32,432 nt of DNA from Rhodospirillaceae bacterium (lineage in GTDB: Bacteria > Pseudomonadota > Alphaproteobacteria > Rhodospirillales > UBA2165): assembly GCA_018674495.1 (NCBI GenBank), contig JABHAA010000092.1:1-32432 (forward strand). The letters run 5' to 3'. Position 1 is the stretch's first letter. Each line of letters opens with the position of its first letter. This document shows positions 6,949 to 15,476 of this stretch, one piece after another. Below the pieces are notes generated by a model, which worked only from the letters and a program-made list of their open reading frames with translations, ran no database searches and was not told where the DNA came from. Both the position numbers and the translations under genes were made by a program.

Positions 6949-7707
6949 ATGAATACGAAACAAATATTTCCAGGGTTTGCGGCATTGTTGCTGGTGTGGC
7001 TGACGGTTTCAGCCCTGCCCGGCGCTGCCGATGCCGGACAGAAAGGCCGTAGCGGGCTAACGGTGGTTGAGCTTTATACCAGCCAAGGCTGTTCTTCCTG
7101 CCCGCCCGCCGACTTCCTGCTTGGCCAATTGGCGCATCAAAGCGGCATTCTGGCGCTGTCGTTTCACGTGGATTATTGGGATTATATCGGCTGGAAAGAC
7201 CCCTACGGATCGGCTGCCAATACGCGCCGCCAGCGGGCCTACAAGAAAACCTTCAATCGCTCCTATGTTTATACGCCGCAGATGGTGGTCGGCGGCATGT
7301 TCGAAGTGACCGGCTCCGACGCGGGCGCGGTCAAGGACGGTATTCGCCAGGCCAGCCTGGCGCCGAGCGTGCCGATCGGCCTTGTGCGTGATGCGTCCGG
7401 AAATTTGAAAATTTCGGTCAGCGGCTCGGCGAAGCCGGCGCAATCGACGATTTGGCTGGCGCTATTTGATCTGACCACCAAGACCCGCGTGCGCCGCGGC
7501 GAAAACCGGGGCCGAACCATCGTCAATCACAACGTGGTGCGCGATTTCAAGAAAATCGGTGACTGGATCGGTGCGCCCAAAACGCTGACCGTTGCCGCCG
7601 CCGAATTGAAGCAACACAAGGGCCGCGGCTGTGCAGTGTTTCTGCAAAGCGAGCTGAAAGGTCCCATCCTCGGCGCCGCGGCGATCAAATTGGAACCCCA
7701 GCGGTAG
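6949..7707 (+). CDS. Secreted DUF1223 (thioredoxin-fold) protein
   Basis: The product is 252 aa from ATG 6949; a TTG at 6907 would add 14 residues before the signal peptide and is less likely. Residues 1-29 are a signal peptide (Lys, then AALLLVWLTVSALPGAADA, with an ADA-type cleavage site), so the protein should be exported. The mature part begins VVELYTSQGCSSCPPAD with a C48-x2-C51 motif, followed by HVDYWDYIGWKDP and YTPQMVVGG, the hallmarks of DUF1223, a family with a thioredoxin-like fold. A periplasmic redox or metal-related role is plausible but not established. It is followed by a strong terminator (7760-7792), so it is probably transcribed alone or with acnA. Confidence 0.85.
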   Translation: MNTKQIFPGFAALLLVWLTVSALPGAADAGQKGRSGLTVVELYTSQGCSSCPPADFLLGQLAHQSGILALSFHVDYWDYIGWKDPYGSAANTRRQRAYKKTFNRSYVYTPQMVVGGMFEVTGSDAGAVKDGIRQASLAPSVPIGLVRDASGNLKISVSGSAKPAQSTIWLALFDLTTKTRVRRGENRGRTIVNHNVVRDFKKIGDWIGAPKTLTVAAAELKQHKGRGCAVFLQSELKGPILGAAAIKLEPQR

Positions 7708-7759
7708 TCCCGATATTCGCGCCGGGTATTAATGCCTGGGCGCAGGGGATTGCCCGACT

Positions 7760-7792
7760 TGCGGCTTGGTGTAAACCAAGCCGCATTTTTTT
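7760..7792 (+). terminator. Intrinsic terminator after the DUF1223 gene
   Basis: GCGGCTTGG (7761-7769) pairs with CCAAGCCGC (7776-7784) around a 6-base loop and is followed by a run of seven T. It separates the DUF1223 gene from pgk. Confidence 0.9.
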
Positions 7793-7865
7793 GACCAACG
7801 GGGCGTGAGTTTAACCTCTAGCCCGACCGGACTCGAATTGTATTTCTACCATACTTGTGGTCCGG

Positions 7866-7871
7866 TATAAT
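7866..7871 (+). promoter_or_regulatory. Putative -10 box for pgk
   Basis: A perfect TATAAT sits 40 bp before the pgk start codon and downstream of the preceding terminator. The matching -35 is weak (TTTCTA at 17-bp spacing). Confidence 0.4.
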
Positions 7872-7911
7872 CGCACCGAAGTCTCCAACCAAAGACGAAA
7901 CAAATCACCCC

Positions 7912-9108
7912 ATGAGCCAATACCAGACCCTCGACGACATCGAATTCCGGGGCAAGCGCGTGCTGATGCGCGCCGACTTGAACGTGCCCATGAAAGACGG
8001 CCAAATCACCGATGGCTCGCGCATTACCGAAGCCGCACCCGGCTTGGCGGAACTTTTGGACGGCGGCGCCAGCGTCGTGCTGACCAGCCACCTTGGCCGG
8101 CCCAAGGGCAAGGCGGCGGCGGAATATTCGCTGGCGCCTATTGCGCAAGAATTGGCGAAGGCGCTGGGCGGTGTTGAAATTTCCTTCGTCGAAGGCTGGG
8201 ACGGCACTGGTCCTGAAGACGCGGCGGCGGCATTGCGTCCGGGCGAACTGCTGCTCCTCGAAAATCTGCGGTTCGAAGCGGGCGAGGAAGCCAATGATCC
8301 GGTGTTCGCTGCGCGTCTGGCCGGGCTGGCGGACATCTATGTGGACGATGCCTTTTCCTGCACACATCGTACGCACGCCTCGATCACCGGGGTTGCAGCG
8401 CATCTGCCCGCGGCGGCCGGGCGGCTAATGCAAAAGGAATTGGAAGCCTTACAAACCGCGCTCGAGAATCCGGTGCATCCGGTGGCGGCCATCATCGGCG
8501 GCAACAAAATCTCGACCAAACTCGGGGTTCTCGAAAATCTGATCGCCAAGGTCGATCATTTGCTCATCGGCGGCGCCATGGCGCACACCTTTTTGCTGGC
8601 CGATGGTATCGATGTGGGACGCTCCCTGGCCGAGCCTGACATGATCGCGACGGCGCGGCGCGTCACTGCCGCAGCGGTCGAGGCCGGCTGCAAGATCACG
8701 CTGCCCACCGATGTCCGCATCGCCGCAGAATTTGCCGAAAACGCACCGTCCAAGGCCGTGCCCGTCGATGCCATTCCGACCGGTCAAATGGCCCTCGATA
8801 TTGGCCCAAAGACGGCACGCGCCATGAACTTGGTTATCGCTGCATCGCGCACCGTAATCTGGAACGGCCCCATGGGCGCCTTCGAAATAACCCCGTTCGA
8901 TACCGGCACCAACACGCTGGCATTGGCGGTGGCCGAGCGCACCCAGATCGGCGCCCTAAAAAGCATCGCCGGCGGCGGCGACACCATGGCGGCCCTGGTG
9001 CATGCCAAGGCGGCCAAGGATTTCACCTACGTATCGCTAGCCGGCGGCGCGTTTCTGGAATGGCTGGAGGGGCGTGCGTTGCCGGGAATCGAGGCGCTAA
9101 GATCGTAG
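7912..9108 (+). CDS. pgk: Phosphoglycerate kinase
   Basis: The product is 398 aa from ATG 7912 (MSQYQTLDDI); an upstream in-frame extension to 7855 is not family-like. Pgk transfers the acyl phosphate of 1,3-bisphosphoglycerate to ADP in glycolysis and runs in reverse in gluconeogenesis. Seen in order: RVLMRADLNVP (residues 17-26), the substrate-binding TSHLGRPKG, LLENLRFEAGEE, DAFSCTHRTHAS, then the nucleotide-binding half with IIGGNKISTKLGVL, WNGPMGAFE and SIAGGGDTMAAL. The usual GGAK near the nucleotide site reads GGNK here, with the lysine kept. The gap to the convergent acetyltransferase gene (9109-9179) holds a nested GC hairpin without a T run. Unlike many relatives, gap and fba are not adjacent. 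Confidence 0.97.
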   Translation: MSQYQTLDDIEFRGKRVLMRADLNVPMKDGQITDGSRITEAAPGLAELLDGGASVVLTSHLGRPKGKAAAEYSLAPIAQELAKALGGVEISFVEGWDGTGPEDAAAALRPGELLLLENLRFEAGEEANDPVFAARLAGLADIYVDDAFSCTHRTHASITGVAAHLPAAAGRLMQKELEALQTALENPVHPVAAIIGGNKISTKLGVLENLIAKVDHLLIGGAMAHTFLLADGIDVGRSLAEPDMIATARRVTAAAVEAGCKITLPTDVRIAAEFAENAPSKAVPVDAIPTGQMALDIGPKTARAMNLVIAASRTVIWNGPMGAFEITPFDTGTNTLALAVAERTQIGALKSIAGGGDTMAALVHAKAAKDFTYVSLAGGAFLEWLEGRALPGIEALRS

Positions 9109-9179
9109 CCGGTCTGGGGATGGCCCAGTTGGCTAGGCCGGCGTGAGGTCCGACAACGCGCTATCTCAGTTGAGCGCCG

Positions 9180-9623
9180 CTACGCATCCCGCCATCGATA
9201 AATAACACAAGCGAACCCAAATTTCGGATGCGGCACTGTTTCGCCCCCAGCAAATCCTTCCCGCTCATAGAACCGGCAGGCGCCATGGTTTGCCGTCGGC
9301 GTCCGCAACCATAGCCCCTCCGGCGAACCGGCCTTGGCGTGATCCAGCAAGTCCTTTCCAATGCTCCTTCCTTGTGCCTCCGGCGCAACGAAAAGCTGAT
9401 CCAGGCAATGATCGGCGGCAATAACGGCAGCGAAGCCGAGCAGTGCTCCGTCCTCCTCCGCCACATGGACCGCCCAGCCGGCGGCAAGCTCATCGGGAAT
9501 GCGGTCATGGAGGGTTTGCCCGTCGCCGCCCTCGGCCTCCGCCAAACCGGTGGACCGCCAGCTTGCCAGCCATAACCGCGCCAGGGGTGTCTGATCCTGC
9601 TCCTGATAGGGTCTGATTTCCAT
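9180..9623 (-). CDS. GNAT family N-acetyltransferase
   Basis: The product is 147 aa from ATG 9623 (MEIRPYQEQD), with AAGGGA just upstream; a TTG at 9647 would add eight residues. GNAT enzymes move an acetyl group from acetyl-CoA to an amine. The core is visible: the beta-4 strand and acetyl-CoA loop LDQLFVAPEAQGRSIGKDLLDHAK (V-x-P-x3-G-x-S-IG-K-L, a variant of the usual Q/R-x2-G-x-G/A), then LWLRTPTANHGACRFYEREGF, the standard N-x-A-x3-Y-x3-GF end motif. The substrate is unknown. It converges on pgk and stands alone on the minus strand; the next gene upstream on this strand ends 343 bp away. Confidence 0.85.
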   Translation of the reverse strand: MEIRPYQEQDQTPLARLWLASWRSTGLAEAEGGDGQTLHDRIPDELAAGWAVHVAEEDGALLGFAAVIAADHCLDQLFVAPEAQGRSIGKDLLDHAKAGSPEGLWLRTPTANHGACRFYEREGFAGGETVPHPKFGFACVIYRWRDA

Positions 9624-9966
9624 CCCGGTCCCTTGACAGCGTGCCAAAAAAAACTACCTAACACATATCTGCTCTTGGACATTGTAAATATGTCTTTTTA
9701 GCCCATGCGCCGGGAAACACCCGGGTCACGCAAACGCCGTCGTTGCTCGGTTCACGGCGTCGCAAAATGTCCATAAATGGTGATGATGTACATACCGATT
9801 GGGGTGTCGCGTGTCGCACCAAATGGCAAAAACCGTCATGAACCGTAAGAAACCGTCATAACCGTAAGGGGGGTGCGCGTCGAGTAGGGCGAGTATTGTT
9901 GGCGATATACACCCATAAGTGCATTATCTGGGCGTAGGTCCAGCCAAGCTCATCGGGGCTCGGGGT
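9624..9966. other. Gene-free gap with short tandem repeat
   Basis: No reading frame here looks like a gene. The stretch is upstream of the GNAT gene and downstream of the chemoreceptor-like gene (both minus). It contains the AACCGT repeat cluster at 9830-9868 described separately, and AT-rich DNA next to the GNAT start (9650-9700) that may hold its promoter. Confidence 0.6.
9830..9868. repeat. Tandem 20/19-bp repeat with four AACCGT half-sites
   Basis: AAACCGTCATGAACCGTAAG (9830-9849) is followed directly by AAACCGTCATAACCGTAAG (9850-9868), the same unit less one base. The hexamer AACCGT thus occurs at 9831, 9841, 9851 and 9860, about one helical turn apart. This spacing resembles a multi-site operator. 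It lies about 210 bp upstream of the GNAT start. Confidence 0.7.
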
Positions 9967-12042
9967 TTACTCAGGCTCGCCACTTGAGTAATTCGGCAAT
10001 CCCCCGCCTTCCAACTTGATCTTGCCCAACAGATCATCGAGCTTGCCGCGCAGCTCTTCCGATTGCTGCATCAACACCGTCGCCGCGTCGAGCGCGTCGG
10101 ACGAAGATACGGCGGCGAATTCCAGGGCGACGTCGTTGACCGCTCCGATGGTATCGCCGATCTGTTGGATCGAGCGGATCGCCTGGTTGGTGCCTGATTG
10201 GATGACGCCGATGCGGTCGCTTAAAGTTTGGCCCACATTGCGCTGGCCGGTTTCATCCTCGCGCCGCTTGTCGGCCAGCAGGATCAGGTTTTCCTGATCG
10301 CTGGTGGGGATGCCGTCGTCGGTCAATTGGGATTGCACCACCAACAGGCTCATCTGGTCGGAAACGCCAGCCAGCAGGGTTTCGGTCTGTTCGATCTTGT
10401 TCATGGAATCGGCGATACCGTTGATGATCATTTCCGTGCGTTCCGCCTCGTGGGCGGCGCTGGAAGCGTTCTGGCTGGTCTCTGCCAGCTGGCGCGAAAG
10501 ATCGGAAATATTGATGTTGGAAAGATTTTGCAGGCCCGCTGCCGCCGGCAAGTTTTCCTCCGGTGCGGGGTCTGGCATTGCCGGCAAAGGGGCTTCGATT
10601 TCGGGCTCCGGTTCGATATAGGCTTGCTCCTGGGCCTTGGACTTGGATTTGGCTTCCTCGGCTGCCTGGGCGCTTTCGGCGGCGGCGCTTTCTGCCGTTT
10701 CCAGACGCAACTCCAACTCATCCCGGAGGCGCTGGGCGTGGTTCATGTTCTCGCGGAACTGGACCAGGGCGTGGGCGATCTCGCCGGTTTCATCATAGTT
10801 GCCGAGAGCTGGGATATTGGTGCCCTGATCGCCGCGCGCAAGAACGCTCGATGCGTGGGCTAACAAGCGCACCGGGCGGATCACCGAGCTCATCAACAGC
10901 GCCGTCAAGGCAACGAACAAAACCAAAATGACCGCGCTGGCGCCGGCCAGGAACTTGCGCACGAAGGTTTGCGCGGCGTCAGCGGACTGGCGCGCCGACA
11001 GGGCAAGACTGCCGCCGAATTCGGCCAGGGTCTGTATATTGGGGGCAACGTAGGCGTTGATCTCTTCAATACGGGCGACCTCGGTATCCATGGTTTGGCG
11101 CATGCGCACCAGTTGCGCGAGGTCCGATGCGTACGCGCCGGCCAGCTTCGCCAATTGGCTGCGCAATTTATCATCGATCGGCGCCTGGCCGACAGCGGCG
11201 GTCAGGTTGCGGGCTGCGGCGGCGATGGTGGCTTCGCTGGCATGGGCGCCTACTCTTCCGGCGGCCTCTTCCATGCGGCGCAATTGAGCAAGACTTTGCG
11301 CTAGGCCGGTGCGGCCGGTCTTGGCGATCTCGGCCTCCAGCTTGCCGCCGAGGGCGCGGGCGTTGCCGATCAAACCGGTGCGCTGGCCGGGGCCGAGCAG
11401 GGCGGCCAACTGGGCGGCTTTGTGGAAGTGGACGGCGTGCTGGGTGAAGCCGTCATTGAGGGTCAACACGGTTTTCTGGCCGTCGCTGGTGGCCGGGTTT
11501 TCGATCAACGCTTTTAAGTTGCGGGCGACCGTCTCCATGCCCCGGTCATAGCCCTTGATGCGGTTGCCGCCGCCGGCAATCAGCAGGCTTTGATGGCGGC
11601 CCAGCTCGCCGAGGGCGGCGGCCTGAACGGTGCTCACCTGGGCTTGTACCAGCATCGCCGATTTGAGCCGCTGCAAAGCGGCGTCGCTGCGCTGATCGGC
11701 GGTGTAGAACAGCCCGCCGGTGGCGACGATGACCGCCAGACCAAGGCTGATGACGCCGGTCAGGCGGGCGCCGAAGCTCATGCCGCCGAACAGGGTCCGT
11801 TGCAACGCATGATCGCGGATCGGCTCCATCGCTTGTTGCCGGACTTGTTCCATGGGACCGGGAAGTCTGTCTGTGCCGTTCGTATCGCCCGCCATTGCAT
11901 GCACCCTAGGTTTGTTGTTTCGATCTTCCAACTCGGCGCTGCGGTCCCAGGTACCGATATTTTCGGCCTCGCGGCTGTCATATTTTACAGCCTTTATTCG
12001 AAGCCCGGCAATCGGCTTTGCGCCGATCGGCGGCTTATCCAC
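9967..12042 (-). CDS. Chemoreceptor-like membrane protein with HAMP domain and divergent signalling tail
   Basis: The product is 691 aa from GTG 12042; ATG 11895 (MAGDTNGTD) is a credible alternative that removes 49 residues. A cytoplasmic N-terminus precedes a first membrane helix at about residues 92-114. A helical periplasmic domain (115-363) follows, then a second membrane helix (364-386), a HAMP linker (387-440, RPVRLLAHASSVLARGD and GEIAHALVQFREN), an acidic Glu/Ala/Pro hinge (about 450-510), and a helical tail with QIGDTIGAVNDVALEFAA. That tail looks like the start of a methyl-accepting domain, but the highly conserved hairpin tip (E-x-TNLLALNA-IEAARAGE) is absent. It may therefore sense something without standard CheA/CheW coupling. 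The gene is monocistronic, divergent from a small gene at 12132. Confidence 0.75.
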   Translation of the reverse strand: MDKPPIGAKPIAGLRIKAVKYDSREAENIGTWDRSAELEDRNNKPRVHAMAGDTNGTDRLPGPMEQVRQQAMEPIRDHALQRTLFGGMSFGARLTGVISLGLAVIVATGGLFYTADQRSDAALQRLKSAMLVQAQVSTVQAAALGELGRHQSLLIAGGGNRIKGYDRGMETVARNLKALIENPATSDGQKTVLTLNDGFTQHAVHFHKAAQLAALLGPGQRTGLIGNARALGGKLEAEIAKTGRTGLAQSLAQLRRMEEAAGRVGAHASEATIAAAARNLTAAVGQAPIDDKLRSQLAKLAGAYASDLAQLVRMRQTMDTEVARIEEINAYVAPNIQTLAEFGGSLALSARQSADAAQTFVRKFLAGASAVILVLFVALTALLMSSVIRPVRLLAHASSVLARGDQGTNIPALGNYDETGEIAHALVQFRENMNHAQRLRDELELRLETAESAAAESAQAAEEAKSKSKAQEQAYIEPEPEIEAPLPAMPDPAPEENLPAAAGLQNLSNINISDLSRQLAETSQNASSAAHEAERTEMIINGIADSMNKIEQTETLLAGVSDQMSLLVVQSQLTDDGIPTSDQENLILLADKRREDETGQRNVGQTLSDRIGVIQSGTNQAIRSIQQIGDTIGAVNDVALEFAAVSSSDALDAATVLMQQSEELRGKLDDLLGKIKLEGGGLPNYSSGEPE

Positions 12043-12131
12043 AGATTCATCTCGGATTCAGGTGTATTAGCTGTTTATTCCGGCGCCATTCTTAGATTCC
12101 GTTAACCAATTGCGGTCATAATCACACAATC

Positions 12132-12380
12132 ATGAGCGAATTTATGCGAATCGAATCCGCCAACGCGCCGAATGCGGTGGGCGGGCCGGGCGCCAGCCGC
12201 GCCGAAGCCTTTTCCGGATACCGCTCCGGCCAGGAGGCTGCGGGGAATGCGCGGGTGGCGGCGCCCATGGACGGCGCCGATTTTCAGAACGCGCTCAAGA
12301 AACTGACCCGTGTCATAGATGCCGGCAAGCCCTTGCGCCACGACGTGCCGCGCGGCTTCTATCTCAATCTCAGGGTCTGA
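12132..12380 (+). CDS. Hypothetical small protein
   Basis: The product is 82 aa; ATG 12132 is chosen, with ATG 12144 (MRIESANAP) as alternative, since neither has a strong ribosome binding site. The first 45 residues are Gly/Ala-rich and probably disordered. The second half, ALKKLTRVIDAGKPLRHDVPRGFYLNLRV, looks like a compact conserved motif ending at the C-terminus. I do not recognise the family. It is divergent from the chemoreceptor-like gene (89-bp gap), suggesting a shared control region and possibly a linked role, and it converges on ftsY with a 12-bp gap. Confidence 0.5.
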   Translation: MSEFMRIESANAPNAVGGPGASRAEAFSGYRSGQEAAGNARVAAPMDGADFQNALKKLTRVIDAGKPLRHDVPRGFYLNLRV

Positions 12381-12392
12381 TGCCGACTTAAG

Positions 12393-13343
12393 CTACGCGT
12401 CTACATCCAAAAGCGAATTGGCGAAATCGGCGGCTGCGAAAGGGCTGAGATCACCGATCTGTTCGCCAACGCCGATGGCGTGCACCGGCAGACCGAACCG
12501 TTCCGCCAGCGAAACCAGAACGCCGCCCTTGGAGGAGCCGTCCAGCTTGGTCACGATCAGGCCGGTCACCTGCACCATCTCGGCGAACACCTGCACCTGG
12601 GAATGAGCGTTTTGCCCGGTGGTGGCGTCAAGGATTAGAAGCACGCTGTGCGGCGCCGCCGCGTCCTGCTTGGCAAGTACGCGCATGATTTTTTTAAGCT
12701 CGTTCATCATGTCCGACTTATTCTGCAGGCGCCCGGCGGTGTCGATGAGCAACAGATCGATGTTTTGCGCCCTGGCCCGCTGCAACGCCTCGAACGCAAG
12801 CCCGGCAGCATCGGCGCCGGGGGCCGCGGCGATCACTTCGCAGCCGGTACGCTCCCCCCAGATTTGCAATTGCTCGGTGGCCGCCGCGCGGAAGGTATCT
12901 GCCGCCGCCAACATTACCGAGCGCCCCTCGGCCTGGAACTGGCTGGCCAGCTTGCCGATGGTGGTTGTCTTGCCGGTACCGTTGACGCCGCAGACAAGAA
13001 CCACGTGCGGCTTGCATGTATCATCAGGGACAAATGGCATTGCCACCGGGTCCAGAATTTCGGCGATGTTTGCGGCCAGGAATGCGCGGATATCGGCCGG
13101 GTCCGGGTCCTTGTCGAAGGCGGTCTTGGCTACGCCCTGGCTTAAACGGCGGGCCGCATCGACGCCCAAATCAGCGGCGATCAACGCGTCTTCCAAATCT
13201 TTGATGGAAGCCGCGTCCAGGGGGCGTTTAACGAAAATATCGTTGATGGCGCCGGCCACGGCGGCCGATGATTTGGCCAAGCCCGATTTCAGCCGCGCCC
13301 GCCAGCCGGTGGCCGCGCCTTCGCCCTCTCCCTCGCCGCTCAT
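12393..13343 (-). CDS. ftsY: Signal recognition particle receptor FtsY
   Basis: The product is 316 aa. FtsY is the membrane-associated GTPase that docks Ffh-bound ribosomes at the Sec translocon. The GTPase motifs are clear: GVNGTGKTT (G1, 119-127), ADTFRAAATEQL (148-159), IDTAGRLQNKSDMM (200-213), ILDATTGQNA (227-236), TKLDGSSKGG (265-274) and IGVGEQIGDLSPF near the end. The acidic A domain is reduced to a short leader (SGEGEGEGA), as in many alphaproteobacteria. The start codon overlaps the mtaB stop as ATGA (13340-13343), so it is translationally coupled as the last gene of the dapF-mtaB-ftsY cluster. Its partner Ffh is encoded at 17642. Confidence 0.97.
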   Translation of the reverse strand: MSGEGEGEGAATGWRARLKSGLAKSSAAVAGAINDIFVKRPLDAASIKDLEDALIAADLGVDAARRLSQGVAKTAFDKDPDPADIRAFLAANIAEILDPVAMPFVPDDTCKPHVVLVCGVNGTGKTTTIGKLASQFQAEGRSVMLAAADTFRAAATEQLQIWGERTGCEVIAAAPGADAAGLAFEALQRARAQNIDLLLIDTAGRLQNKSDMMNELKKIMRVLAKQDAAAPHSVLLILDATTGQNAHSQVQVFAEMVQVTGLIVTKLDGSSKGGVLVSLAERFGLPVHAIGVGEQIGDLSPFAAADFANSLLDVDA

Positions 13344-14572
13344 CGCAAGGGCTCCGCCGTCAGCACCAGATCCTGGACGGCGGTGATCTCCACCGGCATT
13401 AAATTACCCGGCTCGGGCGCATTGCCCATGCGCACCGGCGCGTAGTGTTCGGTGTAGCCCTTGCCATCTTTTTCGGTGAGCACGGTGGCGCGGCGGCCGA
13501 TCATGCGGGCAAAGATTTCCGCCTTCACCCGGTTGCCGGTATCGCGCAATTCTTGGGCTCGGGCGCGCGCCGTGGCGGCGCCGGACTGGGGCATCAATGC
13601 AGCCGGCGTTCCCGGGCGCGGTGAATAGGGAAAGACGTGCAAATAGGCGAGCCCGGCTTCTTCCACCAAGGCCACGGTATCGGCGAACATGGCGTCTGTT
13701 TCGGTGGGAAAGCCGGCGATCAGATCGGCGCCGAACTGGATATCGGCTCGCGCCTGGCGCAGCCTCGTGCATATTTCAATCACCTGGGCGGCATCGTGGC
13801 GGCGCTTCATGCGTTTCAGGATCAAATCATTGCCGGCCTGGACGCTCAAATGAAAGTGGGGCATCAGGCGCGGCTCGTCGGCGGCCAGCGCAATCAGCTC
13901 CGCATCCACCATGGCCGGATCGAGGGACGAAAGACGCAGACGCGCCAGCTCCGGCACAGCCGCCAGCAATTGGCGCACCAGTGCGGCCAGGCCGTCATCA
14001 AAGGACGAGATATCAACGCCGGTGAGGACCGCTTCCTTGTAGCCCGCCTCGGTCAATTGGCGCGCTTGGGCGATAATGTGCGCCGCCGGCACGCTGCGCG
14101 AATTGCCGCGCCCGAACGGAATGATGCAAAAGGTGCAGCGGTGATCACAGCCCTGCTGAACTTGAATAAAAGCGCGGGAACGGTTTTCGAAGCCGGGCAC
14201 GGTCAGTTTCGGGGCGGTTGCCTCTGTCATAATGTCGGCCACCTGGACCGGCGGCGCGGCAGCGCTAGCACGATAACTTTCGGGCAACAGCTTTTCAGTG
14301 TTGCCCAGCACCTGATCCACTTCTGCCATGGCGGCAAACTTCTCAGGTTCAATTTGCGCGGCGCAGCCGGTAACGATGATGCGCGCGCCGGGATTATCTT
14401 TGCGCGCCCGCCGGATTGTCTGGCGCGCCTGGCGTTCGGCTTCCGACGTGACGGCGCAGCTATTGATAATGACCGTGTCCTCGGCGCCCGCCGCCTCGGC
14501 ATGGCCGCGCATAACTTCTGATTCAAAGGCGTTCAGCCGGCAGCCGAGGGTGATGACGCGGGGCCCGGTCAT
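13340..14572 (-). CDS. mtaB: tRNA methylthiotransferase MtaB
   Basis: The product is 410 aa. MtaB is a radical-SAM enzyme that adds a methylthio group to threonylcarbamoyl-adenosine at position 37 of tRNAs reading ANN codons. The N-terminal domain carries the three auxiliary-cluster cysteines C11 (TLGCRLN), C39 (INSCAV) and C70 (VTGCAAQ). The radical-SAM cluster motif is C142-x3-C146-x2-C149 (QGCDHRCTFCIIPFGRG). LTGVDISSF, FHLSVQAGND and a C-terminal TRAM-like segment complete the family pattern; the LGCRLN start and length fit MtaB better than MiaB or RimO. It overlaps dapF upstream and ftsY downstream by 4 bp each. Confidence 0.93.
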   Translation of the reverse strand: MTGPRVITLGCRLNAFESEVMRGHAEAAGAEDTVIINSCAVTSEAERQARQTIRRARKDNPGARIIVTGCAAQIEPEKFAAMAEVDQVLGNTEKLLPESYRASAAAPPVQVADIMTEATAPKLTVPGFENRSRAFIQVQQGCDHRCTFCIIPFGRGNSRSVPAAHIIAQARQLTEAGYKEAVLTGVDISSFDDGLAALVRQLLAAVPELARLRLSSLDPAMVDAELIALAADEPRLMPHFHLSVQAGNDLILKRMKRRHDAAQVIEICTRLRQARADIQFGADLIAGFPTETDAMFADTVALVEEAGLAYLHVFPYSPRPGTPAALMPQSGAATARARAQELRDTGNRVKAEIFARMIGRRATVLTEKDGKGYTEHYAPVRMGNAPEPGNLMPVEITAVQDLVLTAEPLR

Positions 14573-15405
14573 GAGATTTCTATGCCATCGATGCAGCCTT
14601 CGAAGCTAGTGGCGATGGCGCCGGTCATTAACACATGGCCCGCCGCATTCCATTCAATATCAAGGGCGCCGCCATCCAATTGGACCACCGATTTGCGCCC
14701 GGTCAGGCCGCGCCGGTGGGCCGCCACCAGGACGGCGCAAGCGCCGGTGCCGCAGGCCCGGGTGAGCCCAGCGCCGCGCTCCCAGACGCGTACGCGGATC
14801 AGATCGGGCCCGATTATTTGTGCCACCTCGATGTTGGCGCGGTTGGGGTACAAGGGATGCACCTCCAATTCCGGCCCCAGATCCCCCAAGGCGACGGCAT
14901 CCACGTCGTCAACGAAAAACACCGCATGCGGGTTGCCCATGCCGACGCCTACCGGATCGGCCAGCGGCCCGGCGCTCATATCCAGGTGCAAGGTGTCAGT
15001 TTCTCTGGCCAGCGGAATGCCCGCCCAGTCTTCCACCGGCGCGCCCATATCGGCGGTGATGCGGCCATTGTCGCTTTGCTCCAGGCGAACCGGGCCGGCC
15101 AAGGTTGCAACCGTGGCGGCGCTTTGGCCGGTCTCATCCATAATCAGCGATCCGACGCATCGGACGGCATTGCCGCAGGCTTCGACCTCGCCGCCGTCGG
15201 CGTTGCGGATACGCATGAAGGCATCGGCGCTGGAGCCACCCTCGGCGTTTTCGATAACGATCAACTGGTCGCAGCCGACGCCTGTACGGCGGTCGGCAAT
15301 GGCGCGGACGGCGTCATCGGAAAGCCGGATGGCAGCCTGGCGCCCATCGAAAATGACGAAGTCATTGCCGAGGCCATGCATTTTTATGAATTGGGTGCCG
15401 GTCAT
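14569..15405 (-). CDS. dapF: Diaminopimelate epimerase
   Basis: The product is 278 aa from ATG 15405 (MTGTQFIKMHGLGNDF); ATG 15414 and a TTG at 15441 are possible longer starts, with no clear ribosome binding site to decide. DapF interconverts LL- and meso-diaminopimelate, the last step before lysine and a building block of peptidoglycan. The two catalytic cysteines are present: C77 (EVEACGNAVRC) and C218 (LTRACGTGACA). The fold halves show GLGNDFVIFDG and MGNPHAVFFVDDV. The stop overlaps mtaB by ATGA, making it the first or second gene of a coupled cluster. The adjacent asd gene (24900) serves the same pathway but lies on the other strand 10 kb away. Confidence 0.96.
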   Translation of the reverse strand: MTGTQFIKMHGLGNDFVIFDGRQAAIRLSDDAVRAIADRRTGVGCDQLIVIENAEGGSSADAFMRIRNADGGEVEACGNAVRCVGSLIMDETGQSAATVATLAGPVRLEQSDNGRITADMGAPVEDWAGIPLARETDTLHLDMSAGPLADPVGVGMGNPHAVFFVDDVDAVALGDLGPELEVHPLYPNRANIEVAQIIGPDLIRVRVWERGAGLTRACGTGACAVLVAAHRRGLTGRKSVVQLDGGALDIEWNAAGHVLMTGAIATSFEGCIDGIEIS

Positions 15406-15476
15406 GGGGGGCATATAGAACCGAACGCCGTGCAAGTCCAACGGATTTCGGCGACTTAGGCCGATCCCTTATTCGA

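Noticed and set aside
12035..12043. Perfect DnaA-box match TTATCCACA
   Set aside because: A single 9-mer overlapping the start of the chemoreceptor-like gene, without a cluster or nearby origin genes.
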